Shown here: piece after piece, positions 1-7,749 of the stretch | Numbering within the stretch: the first letter of the stretch is position 1 | Layout: the number at the start of each line of letters is the position of its first letter | Assembly: GCA_017999075.1 (NCBI GenBank) | Contig: JAGOBX010000085.1 | Span: 1 to 10,395, forward strand | Direction: 5' to 3' | DNA length: 10,395 bases | Source: JAGOBX01 sp017999075 [NCBI: Candidatus Babelota bacterium] | Lineage (GTDB): Bacteria > JAGOBX01 | Notes under the pieces: model-generated | What the model was told of the DNA's origin: nothing | Database searches by the model: none | What the model saw: the letters and a program-made list of their open reading frames with translations, nothing else | Position numbers and translations under genes: made by a program

Positions 1-1
1 T

Positions 2-2434
2 GGGACCACTGTGGGATATTTATTAAACATACTTGATTGGAATTATATTCAGGAAAGATTAAACGCCCTGCAGGCTACTTATAAAACAGAAGGACTTGAA
101 AGCGGATATGGTTATATAATCAGCGGGGATTATAACACTTTAATAGCTCATCCGGATAAATCGTTATATGAAAAAACTCTTGAATCTATTGGACTTGGAA
201 ATCTCCATAATTTTATAAAAACAAGCGCTGAAGGAATGGAATTGAATTATGAGTTCAAAAATAAAAATAAGACGATTGTATTTTATAAAAGCAAAGGTAT
301 AAACCAGGATTATAATTTTAATTGGATTTTTTTAATTGGCGCTAATAATGACGAAATATATTCTAAAGCGTCTTATTACAAAATAGTGATATTTTCTTCT
401 ATAGTTGTTATTATGATAATAATTTTTATTATAAGTCTTATTTATGCCCAGAAATTTTCAAATCAAATTAATATTGCAGTCGATAAATTAAAACGTATAT
501 CAGCCGGCGATTTAAACCAGCAGCCGATATCAGTAACTTCTGACGATGAAATAGGAGAATTCGGAAACAGCTTTAATTTGATGCTTAATTCATTGAAGAA
601 ACTTACTTCTCAAGCTACGTCAATATCTAACGATGATTTAAATAATCCTGTTTTAAATGAAAAAATTCCCGGAGATTTAGGTCAATCTTTTCATATAATG
701 GTTAATAAGTTAAAAGAATTTGCTCAAATATCAAATTTAATAAGTCAGGACAAATTATTTCATAATGAAATTGACAATTTTGTTAAAAATATCAAATCGA
801 AAGATGGTCATGCGGCAGGAGTATTGACCCAGGCGTACTTGAATATGATAGTAATACTCCGAGGCCTTGCTAAACAGGCAGAGCTGATTGCTAACGATGA
901 TTTGTATAACCCGGAATTGAATAATGCTATAAGCAATGGAGATTTAGGATCGGCATTTATGAAAATGAGAGATAATCTAATGGATCTTTCAAATCAAATC
1001 GGACTTATAGCTGCAGATGATATTAATAATGAATATTTAGATAAAGTAATAACAACAGGAGTTATAGGCAATTCAATTTTAATATTAAAAGAAAATCTTC
1101 AGAATTTAGCCCGGCAGCTTGAATCTATAGCTAACGATAATATATATAACGAGGAACTGAATAAAATTTCTTCGAACGGGACGATAGGCCAGAATATAGC
1201 CCGTATGCGAGATATGCTGCGCGGAATAGCTACTCAGGCTGAACTTCTTGCAAAAGACGATTTATATAATGAAAAGTTAAATGAGTCAGTATCAATGGGA
1301 GATTTCGGGAAACAGTTTATTTATATACGGGATATTTTTAGAATGCTTGCGCGTCAGGCTGAACTTATAGCAGATGATGATTTAATGAATGAAGAATTGG
1401 AAGTTTCTATTACAAACGGAGTTATGGGAAGCGCTTTCATCAAGATGCGAGATAATCTCAGAAGACTTTTGAGTCAGGCAAAACTTATAGCGCAAGGGAA
1501 TTTGCAGCATAGGGAATTGCAGCGTAAATCAGGTGAAAAAGCAGGTGTTCTTCAAAACGAATTTTATTCTATGGTTGATAATTTAAAAAGCCTTGTCGGC
1601 CAAATAAAATTTGTGTCAGTTAAAATAAAAGAAATCTCATCGGAAAATTTAAATGCTTTCAGTGAAATGTCTTCTGCGTCAAAAATTCAAAATGAGAAAA
1701 TAAGCGATACCACTGCAGCTATAACCGAAATGAGCGCTTCTGTGCAGGAAATTTCTCAAAGTTCACAGAGCGCTGATTCAATGGCGCTTGATGCAAAGAA
1801 AGCTGCAAATAAAGGTTCTGTTGCAGTAAAAGAAACCATAGACGGATTAGTTGCTATTACCAGAAATATTAAAGCTGCAGCAGGTATGACGAAAAAACTT
1901 GGAGAAAAAAGTATAGAAATCGGAAAAATTGTAAAAACTATAACAGAAATAAGCGAACAGACGAATTTGCTTGCGTTGAATGCTGCTATTGAAGCTGCGC
2001 GCGCCGGAGAACACGGGAAAGGTTTTGCAGTAGTAGCAGATGAAGTTCGCCAGCTTGCTGAACGCAGCAGAATCAGCGCTACTGAAATAAGCGCAATAAT
2101 AGAAAAAATACAGGGTGAAATGGAACTTACGATAAATACTATGGAAAAAGCAAGCCAATCAGTTTCCGAAGGAATGGTAATCGCGGATACCTTAAAAACT
2201 TCTTTTGTCAATATCGAAGATAATGTTACAAATACAAATAAAAATATTGGAGAAATCGCTGATGCTCTCGGCCAACAGGCTAAAGTTTGCGATAGTCTTG
2301 TTATGGCTACAGAATCAATAACACATCAGGTAAAAGAAATTGAGTCTAAAACAGGGCATATACTGCTTCAAATCGAAACACTGAAAAACACTTCAGATGA
2401 TCTTGAATCTCAAATAACAAAATTTCAAATTTAG
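2..2434 (+). CDS. Methyl-accepting chemotaxis protein with tandem HAMP-like repeats, 5' end missing
   Basis: Membrane chemoreceptor that would control CheA autophosphorylation through CheW. The frame is open to the window edge. The GTG at 11 is almost certainly internal, because the residues around it ([13 protein letters not shown]) read as the late strand of a dCACHE-type sensor, so the first sensor half and first membrane helix lie upstream. Counting from that GTG: the end of the periplasmic sensor is about 1-118 (IAHPDK at 45-50). One hydrophobic helix spans about 125-146. A canonical HAMP is at about 147-200, with DEIGEF at 179-184. Eight more HAMP-like units follow at about 202-535. The coiled-coil signalling domain has the invariant hairpin tip at 646-686 ([19 protein letters not shown]). 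The C-terminal arm of about 20 heptads suggests a long 40H-like class, though I cannot settle this. No C-terminal pentapeptide tether for CheR/CheB is present. The family is certain; the ligand is unknown. The next gene, cheW, starts 20 bp downstream. Confidence 0.95.
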   Translation, partial: GTTVGYLLNILDWNYIQERLNALQATYKTEGLESGYGYIISGDYNTLIAHPDKSLYEKTLESIGLGNLHNFIKTSAEGMELNYEFKNKNKTIVFYKSKGINQDYNFNWIFLIGANNDEIYSKASYYKIVIFSSIVVIMIIIFIISLIYAQKFSNQINIAVDKLKRISAGDLNQQPISVTSDDEIGEFGNSFNLMLNSLKKLTSQATSISNDDLNNPVLNEKIPGDLGQSFHIMVNKLKEFAQISNLISQDKLFHNEIDNFVKNIKSKDGHAAGVLTQAYLNMIVILRGLAKQAELIANDDLYNPELNNAISNGDLGSAFMKMRDNLMDLSNQIGLIAADDINNEYLDKVITTGVIGNSILILKENLQNLARQLESIANDNIYNEELNKISSNGTIGQNIARMRDMLRGIATQAELLAKDDLYNEKLNESVSMGDFGKQFIYIRDIFRMLARQAELIADDDLMNEELEVSITNGVMGSAFIKMRDNLRRLLSQAKLIAQGNLQHRELQRKSGEKAGVLQNEFYSMVDNLKSLVGQIKFVSVKIKEISSENLNAFSEMSSASKIQNEKISDTTAAITEMSASVQEISQSSQSADSMALDAKKAANKGSVAVKETIDGLVAITRNIKAAAGMTKKLGEKSIEIGKIVKTITEISEQTNLLALNAAIEAARAGEHGKGFAVVADEVRQLAERSRISATEISAIIEKIQGEMELTINTMEKASQSVSEGMVIADTLKTSFVNIEDNVTNTNKNIGEIADALGQQAKVCDSLVMATESITHQVKEIESKTGHILLQIETLKNTSDDLESQITKFQI
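614..1615 (+). repeat. Eight tandem HAMP-like repeats inside the chemoreceptor, core period exactly 120 bp
   Basis: Units start at 614 (39 codons), 731 (49 codons), 878, 998, 1118, 1238, 1358 (40 codons each) and 1478 (about 46 codons, running into the signalling helix). Each unit reads helix, then a motif like [14 protein letters not shown], then a connector ending in G-D-L-G or a variant, then a helix like [10 protein letters not shown]. The GDLG element sits where the canonical HAMP just before it has DEIGE, so I read the units as shortened HAMP domains stacked end to end. Amino-acid similarity is clear, but codons have diverged, so the duplications are old or constrained rather than fresh slippage. 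Confidence 0.88.
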
Positions 2435-2454
2435 TTTTACGGAGATGCAGATTT

Positions 2455-2973
2455 ATGGTTATTGAAATGACTAAAGAAAAAGATAAGTATAAAGAAAAAA
2501 TCAGAGAAGAAGATTTGTTTAATATGCAGAATAAATCGCAGTTCGTTTGTTTTGAACTGAATTCTCAGGAGTTTGGATTAAAAGTCGAAAATGTCGTTGA
2601 AGTTATACCTGTTCCGGAAGTTACCTCCGTAGTTCACACTCCTGAATTTATCAGGGGCGTTATAAATTTGCGCGGCGAAATAATAGTTATTATAGATTTG
2701 AAAATATTTTTTTCGCTGCCTAAGACTGATATAACTGAAAAATCTAAAATTGTAGTAACTCAGTTTGATTATAAAACAATTGGGCTGATAGTTGATTCTG
2801 TTTCTCAGATAGAGCTGCTTGAAGAAGTTACAGGAGATTCTATACCTGCCACAATATCAGGAAGAATAGCTGAATTTTTGAGAGGAGTTGCTATAAAAGA
2901 CGGTATGCCGTTAATGATATTGAATTTAAACAGCATATTGAGTTGCGAAGAATTCAAGGAGTTTGAACAATAA
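2455..2973 (+). CDS. cheW: Chemotaxis coupling protein CheW
   Basis: Cytoplasmic scaffold that links receptor tips to the P5 domain of CheA in the signalling array. Residues about 27-165 form a single CheW domain, with the diagnostic segment FIRGVINLRGEIIVIIDLK near residues 65-83 (NLRG at 71-74). A highly charged N-terminal extension of about 25 residues (rich in Lys and Glu) precedes the domain and is not part of the fold. The protein is 172 residues, a normal length for CheW. The ATG at 2455 is supported by GGAG at 2441-2444, about 10 bases upstream, and lies 20 bp after the receptor stop, so translation and transcription are probably coupled. It is very likely the partner of the receptor before it and the CheA after it. 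I see no second CheW here; CheA supplies its own CheW-like P5. Confidence 0.96.
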   Translation: MVIEMTKEKDKYKEKIREEDLFNMQNKSQFVCFELNSQEFGLKVENVVEVIPVPEVTSVVHTPEFIRGVINLRGEIIVIIDLKIFFSLPKTDITEKSKIVVTQFDYKTIGLIVDSVSQIELLEEVTGDSIPATISGRIAEFLRGVAIKDGMPLMILNLNSILSCEEFKEFEQ

Positions 2974-3107
2974 CTTGAAAAATTATATTCGGACGTTGGG
3001 CAAAGTAATGGTTAGTTTATAAATGAAATCCCGGAAAATTTTATGTTGAGTTGAAAATCAGGGTTATTTTTTTGAATTATATTAAATAGATAGTTTGAAA
3101 ACTTATT

Positions 3108-3112
3108 GGAAA
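3108..3112 (+). promoter_or_regulatory. Weak ribosome-binding site (GGAAA) favouring ATG 3124 for cheR
   Basis: GGAAA lies 11 bases before the ATG at 3124. The alternative in-frame TTG at 3106 overlaps this site and has no purine-rich element upstream of it. The CheR helical domain also begins only a few residues after the ATG, so the shorter start is preferred. The 150-bp gap 2974-3123 is the longest break inside the + strand cluster. I see no convincing promoter or terminator hairpin in it. Confidence 0.35.
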
Positions 3113-3123
3113 CACCGGCACAT

Positions 3124-4362
3124 ATGGAATTAATAAAAAATTTACTAATAAAAGAAAGCGGTATGGACTTTGAAAATTTCCGTGAAATTATTCTTGAACG
3201 AAGAGTGAATCAGCGAGTTGAATCTCTGAAATGCGGAAACACAATGAATTATTATTATTATTTGCAGAAACGGATTTCATCGAATGACAGAAGGGAGTTA
3301 GAAGAATTAATTTCATTGCTAACGGTAAATGAAACGTTTTTTCATAGAGATGTTTATCAGTTTAATTTTTTAAAAAATTCCGTATTTCCAGAATTACAGA
3401 AAAAAAATACCATAGAAATATTATCTCTTGCCTGCGCTACAGGAGAAGAACCGTATTCGATAGCAATGGAAGCTATGGAATATTTTGGAACAGACACAAA
3501 AAAAATAATTAATATTACAGGATGCGATATAGATAAAGATGCATTAAATAAATGTATGAATTCAAAATATACTGCGGACAGCAGGAGGCTTCAGAATCTT
3601 CCCAAGTATTATTTACAGAAATATTTCGATTATTTTGAAGGATATTATACTGTTAAAGAGTTTTTGAAAAAAAAAATAAAATTTTTGAATTTAAACATAA
3701 CCAGTCATAATTTTACAGGATGTTATGACGTTATTTTTTGTAAAAACGTTATGATGTATTTTCCTAAAAATGTTCAAACTGTTTTAATAAGAAAAATATT
3801 TAAATTATTGAATTCTGGCGGGTATTTTTTTATTGGCGCGACTGAAATAATAGATGATTTTATTGATGGTCTTGAAAAAATTGTTTCTGGAAATTCTATA
3901 TTTCGTAAAACTGATATAAAACAAAACAATAATATTGTTGCAGATTCTATTAATTTGAAACCAGATAAAAACAAAGACGCTGAATTACAAAAAGTTTTTG
4001 ATTTAAATAAACCCCGTGATCCGAAAATTTTTACGGTTAAAATATCAAATAGTATAGACAGGGAACATAGTGCAGCAGGAGAATACAGGGATTTTATAAG
4101 AAAACTAAACAGTTTGTTTGATATAAAAGAAAAAAAAATAATTATTGATATGACTGAAACTAAATTTATAGACAGGTATTCTATTGAAAACATGATAAAA
4201 CTTGCCCATATTCTTGAAAAAGACGGGAAAATTGCAATAGCTGTAGTTGAAGACGGCGGATTGAAAAATATGCTTAACAGAACTGAATTTCACAAGAAAA
4301 TCAAATTGGCATCGAACATGAATGAAGCTTTAAAACTATTAAATGCGGAGATTTCAAAATGA
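3124..4362 (+). CDS. cheR: CheR-type receptor methyltransferase fused to a C-terminal STAS-like domain
   Basis: Transfers methyl groups from S-adenosylmethionine to glutamates on the receptor, giving sensory adaptation. From ATG 3124: the CheR helical N-terminal domain is at about 1-75, ending in the signature LLTVNETFFHRD (NETFF from N69). The SAM-binding motif ACATGEEPYS is at 103-112, GCDID follows, and YDVIFCKNVMMYF and LLNSGGYFFIGATE close the catalytic fold near residue 260. An Asn/Lys-rich linker follows. Residues about 300-412 resemble an anti-sigma-factor antagonist (STAS) domain: a strand KKIIIDMTETKFID, a helix, a strand IAIAVVE, and a C-terminal helix. At the usual DSSG phospho-serine site it reads D350-R-Y-S, so the normal acceptor Ser is a Tyr and one Ser is shifted. 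Classical CheR is about 270-290 residues, so the tail is a true extension. It overlaps cheA by ATGA. The methyltransferase is certain; the STAS assignment is likely. Confidence 0.93.
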   Translation: MELIKNLLIKESGMDFENFREIILERRVNQRVESLKCGNTMNYYYYLQKRISSNDRRELEELISLLTVNETFFHRDVYQFNFLKNSVFPELQKKNTIEILSLACATGEEPYSIAMEAMEYFGTDTKKIINITGCDIDKDALNKCMNSKYTADSRRLQNLPKYYLQKYFDYFEGYYTVKEFLKKKIKFLNLNITSHNFTGCYDVIFCKNVMMYFPKNVQTVLIRKIFKLLNSGGYFFIGATEIIDDFIDGLEKIVSGNSIFRKTDIKQNNNIVADSINLKPDKNKDAELQKVFDLNKPRDPKIFTVKISNSIDREHSAAGEYRDFIRKLNSLFDIKEKKIIIDMTETKFIDRYSIENMIKLAHILEKDGKIAIAVVEDGGLKNMLNRTEFHKKIKLASNMNEALKLLNAEISK

Positions 4363-7300
4363 AAATAGAAGAATATATTGCTAATGATATATCGTCGATT
4401 ATCAGGTCGTTAAGTTCTAATTGTGATAATTTGAAAAAATCCGATTGTGAATCAGAATATTTTGACAGAATTCAGACTGATATCGAACTTTTGTCTGGAA
4501 TGTTTAAAATATTATCAATAGATACCATATCTGAAATGCTTCTTAAATTAAAAGAATTTATTTCAGTTAAATGCTCGTCCAATAGGATGTTGACTTCCGA
4601 ATTGTTTTCCATAATAAATCTGTTAACTGTTATTTTATCAGAATTAATAAATAAAAATGAGATAGAAGAAAAAAAAATAGATGAGACTGTAAAACATTTT
4701 TTTCAGCATGTGCAGGAACTTAATTTGAAAGAATTGATGACTCTTGATGCAGCGCTTGTAACCGCTGATTTAAATTTTAAGAATAAAGGCGAAGAATCAC
4801 AAATTGAAACCAATCCAAAGGATACTAAACAAAAAAATGAAGATGAATCTGTTCAAACTGAACAAAAAACTAATAATATTGCACGAAAAAATGATATTGA
4901 AAAAAAAAGTCGGCCGCAAATTATTTCGGCTGAGAATGAACAAAAAAAGGAAACCAAAACTATGGATTCAACAATAAATATTTCACAAAACAATAATTTA
5001 TCAAATTCAAATATTGCTGCATCTAACAAATTTGATGTCAAGCCTTCTGCTAATCTCCCTAAATATAATAAAGGAGAATTTGTTTTAAATATTACAGAAT
5101 GTTTTTTAAACATGTCGCAGGATGTTTTAAGTATTTTTATAGAAGAAGTTCAGGAGATTATTGCCAATCTCGATAACAGGCTTATAGAACTTGAAAAAGA
5201 TTCGACCAATATGGATTTGTTAAATTTGATATTCAGAGATATGCATACATTGAAAGGTAATTCTGCTACTATAAATTTTAAAGCAATGAATTTTATAGCG
5301 CATCGAGCAGAAAATACTCTTGATAAAATACGTAAAAGAACTTTGAGTCTTACTCCTGCAATAACTGATATAATGCTTGAATGCGTTGATGTATTTAAAG
5401 AAATGATGGATAATGTAATAAACAACAAAGCCGAAACTATGGATTTAACCGATACTATATATAAACTTGATTTAAGTAATCTTGGGGTATCTCCTGAACA
5501 GGCTGGTTTTTCTAAAGAAAAATCTTTTGATACGATTATATCGAAACCGAAAGAAAATATGTCCAGTCAATCTGAGAATAAAAAAAATGATGTTCAACCC
5601 GATATACAGCCGCAGCCTAATGAAAAATCAGAGGTTTCTGCAAATCAGTCTTTTGTTCCTCAAATGCCGTTGACGCAGGCTGCTGTTCAGGTTCAGCCTC
5701 CGCAGCAGCAGAATGTTTCTGCGCCGCAGGCTCAACCGTCGTCAGGTGGAGCAGCAGCTGCTGCAAAAAAAATTGAAACTACAAGCCTTAGAGTAGATAT
5801 TCAAAAATTAAATACGGCAATGAATTTGATTGGTGAAATAGTTATTGATAAAATCAGATTGAATCAGAAAATAAAAAAAATATCGGATATAAATATTCTT
5901 ATAAATGAAATAATAGGATTAATTGAAGGGGATTCTGACGCTGAATTTGAAGAACATTTTAAGATTGAGATAACTGATAAAATTAATAATTATGTTAATT
6001 CTCTGAATATTGATGCTGATATTTACAGGTTGTACAGCAGGGAAATTAATATAATAAAATCTACTGTAGATAAACTGAAAAGAGAACAAATTGATTTAGA
6101 AACATTTTCAAAAAAAATTGATAAGGAAAATATTGTTGCTGATCTGAGGCGAGTTGAACAGATATTTAAAGAATCAGTTCAGGAATTATTATTTATAGTA
6201 GAACATTTAAGTTTGGTAACGAATGATTTGCAGGAATCTATTATGAAAATGAGGATGGTTCCTGTGTCCCAGTTGTTTGATAAAGTTCCGCGGATAGTAA
6301 GGACAGTATCTAAAGATTTAGGTAAAAAAGTAGAAATAGAAGTTATAGGAGCTGAAACGGAACTTGATAAAACCGTTATTGAACAATTGAATGACCCATT
6401 GACTCATATCATAAGAAATTCTGTTGATCATGGAATTGAAAAACCTGAAGCAAGAGTAAGTAAAGGAAAACCGGAAACAGGCACGATAACTCTTAAGGCA
6501 GAACATAAGGGAAATCAAGTTGCTATAATAATTGTTGATGATGGAAAAGGAATAAACGCTCCTGTAATAGTTAAAAAGGCTCTTGAAAACGGTTTGATAA
6601 CACAGGAAAAAGCTTCGACTATGACAAAATCAGAAATACTCGAATTGATTTTTTTACCTGGATTGTCGAGTGCAGAAAAAGTTACTGAAGTATCGGGACG
6701 CGGCGTGGGAATGGATGTAGTGTTAAGCAATATTAAGAAACTTAAAGGAACAATAGAAATAGAAAGTGAGATTGACAGTGGCACGAAAATTACAATTAGG
6801 CTGCCGCTGACTATGGCTATAATGCAGGTTCAATTAATTAAATGTTCAAACCAGATTTTTGCAATACCGATAAATTTTATAGAAGAAATTATCAATATAA
6901 AAACAGATAAAATAATGCATATAGGCCCTAAACGTGTTTTTAATCTGCGTGAAGAAATTATTCCGATAGTGGAATTAAATGAAATTTTGGAAATACGCGG
7001 ACTCGGTTTTATTGAAAAAGAATATTTTCAGATAACTATAATTAACATTTCGGATAAACGGATAGGATTTATAATAGACAGGTTAATAGCTCAGCAGGAA
7101 ATTGTTATAAAATCGTTGGGGAATGTATTGAAAAATGTTAAACATGTTACAGGCGCAACGATTCTGGGAGAGGGAAATGTTATATTGATTCTTGATATTC
7201 TTGGAGTTTATTCAACTGCAAAAAAAATGGTGGATTTGTCAGCCGGAGGATCTTTTCAGAATTTGACAAAATCCAACCAGTCTAATGTTAAAATCAATAA

Positions 7301-7682
7301 TCCTCACATAGATGTTCATAAAAAGAAGATTCTTATCATAGACGATTCCAGTACAATGCGTGCTACTTTAAAAGAACATCTTGAAGAAGCAGGTTACGCT
7401 ACAGTTCAGGCAAAAGACGGATTTGAAGCCATTGAGAAAATGAAAAATGAACATATTGATATGTTTACTGTTGATATAAATATGCCTGGGATGAATGGTT
7501 ATGAATTGACCCGGAAGATAAGAGAACTTCCTGATTATGTAAAAAAACCTGTAATTATGGTATCTTCGAAATCAGATAAGATAGATAAAATGAGGGGACT
7601 TGATTCAGGAGCTGATGAATACATCACCAAACCGTACGATAAAAATAATTTATTGCAATTAATCAAAAAATTTCTTGAATAA
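4359..7682 (+). CDS. cheA: Hybrid chemotaxis histidine kinase CheA with C-terminal receiver and extra N-terminal helical module
   Basis: Array histidine kinase: autophosphorylates on the Hpt histidine and passes phosphate to receivers. Starts in an ATGA overlap with cheR, with GGAG at 4347-4350. Domain order: helical module about 10-125 resembling an Hpt that lost its histidine; Asn/Lys/Glu-rich linker about 130-245; Hpt (P1) about 250-355 with the HTLKG motif and phospho-acceptor His296; Pro/Gln-rich linker about 375-475 where P2 would be, with no P2 seen; P3 dimerisation from LRVD at 477, interrupted by about 90 extra residues; P4 kinase with N-box around N687, DDGKG at 727-731 and GRGVGMD at 780-786; P5 CheW-like about 813-955; receiver about 988-1107 with D995, D996, acceptor D1039, S1069 and K1091. 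At 1107 residues it is far longer than the roughly 650 of a typical CheA. The layout recalls FrzE-like CheA-receiver hybrids. All catalytic motifs are intact, so it should be active. Confidence 0.96.
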   Translation: MKIEEYIANDISSIIRSLSSNCDNLKKSDCESEYFDRIQTDIELLSGMFKILSIDTISEMLLKLKEFISVKCSSNRMLTSELFSIINLLTVILSELINKNEIEEKKIDETVKHFFQHVQELNLKELMTLDAALVTADLNFKNKGEESQIETNPKDTKQKNEDESVQTEQKTNNIARKNDIEKKSRPQIISAENEQKKETKTMDSTINISQNNNLSNSNIAASNKFDVKPSANLPKYNKGEFVLNITECFLNMSQDVLSIFIEEVQEIIANLDNRLIELEKDSTNMDLLNLIFRDMHTLKGNSATINFKAMNFIAHRAENTLDKIRKRTLSLTPAITDIMLECVDVFKEMMDNVINNKAETMDLTDTIYKLDLSNLGVSPEQAGFSKEKSFDTIISKPKENMSSQSENKKNDVQPDIQPQPNEKSEVSANQSFVPQMPLTQAAVQVQPPQQQNVSAPQAQPSSGGAAAAAKKIETTSLRVDIQKLNTAMNLIGEIVIDKIRLNQKIKKISDINILINEIIGLIEGDSDAEFEEHFKIEITDKINNYVNSLNIDADIYRLYSREINIIKSTVDKLKREQIDLETFSKKIDKENIVADLRRVEQIFKESVQELLFIVEHLSLVTNDLQESIMKMRMVPVSQLFDKVPRIVRTVSKDLGKKVEIEVIGAETELDKTVIEQLNDPLTHIIRNSVDHGIEKPEARVSKGKPETGTITLKAEHKGNQVAIIIVDDGKGINAPVIVKKALENGLITQEKASTMTKSEILELIFLPGLSSAEKVTEVSGRGVGMDVVLSNIKKLKGTIEIESEIDSGTKITIRLPLTMAIMQVQLIKCSNQIFAIPINFIEEIINIKTDKIMHIGPKRVFNLREEIIPIVELNEILEIRGLGFIEKEYFQITIINISDKRIGFIIDRLIAQQEIVIKSLGNVLKNVKHVTGATILGEGNVILILDILGVYSTAKKMVDLSAGGSFQNLTKSNQSNVKINNPHIDVHKKKILIIDDSSTMRATLKEHLEEAGYATVQAKDGFEAIEKMKNEHIDMFTVDINMPGMNGYELTRKIRELPDYVKKPVIMVSSKSDKIDKMRGLDSGADEYITKPYDKNNLLQLIKKFLE

Positions 7683-7749
7683 TTTAGATTGCGTAAATAT
7701 AATAATTTCGGATATAGGATTTTGATAAGTTTTAGGTTATAGTAAAATT

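Noticed and set aside
11-13. GTG as a true start of the chemoreceptor
   Set aside because: The frame is open upstream to the window edge. The residues before and after the GTG are sensor-domain sequence, and no first membrane helix would be present, so it is an internal valine.
1756-2211. Two overlapping open frames on the - strand opposite the receptor signalling domain
   Set aside because: They lie wholly inside a canonical coiled-coil domain on the + strand. Their hydrophobic, Ser/Ala/Ile-rich products are what the complement of heptad-repeat codons gives. There is no family resemblance and no ribosome-binding site.
3046-3090. Promoter-like elements upstream of cheR (TTGAAA at 3051 and TATATT at 3078)
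   Set aside because: The spacing of 21 bases between the two boxes is too long for a standard promoter, and such hexamers arise often by chance in AT-rich sequence.
3106-3108. TTG at 3106 as start of cheR
   Set aside because: It has no ribosome-binding site of its own and adds only six residues before an ATG that is better placed relative to both GGAAA and the conserved domain.
3774-5428. Several - strand open frames opposite cheR and the first part of cheA
   Set aside because: All are antisense to well-conserved domains, are rich in Phe/Ser/Ile as expected from complemented Lys/Glu/Asn codons, and resemble no known protein.
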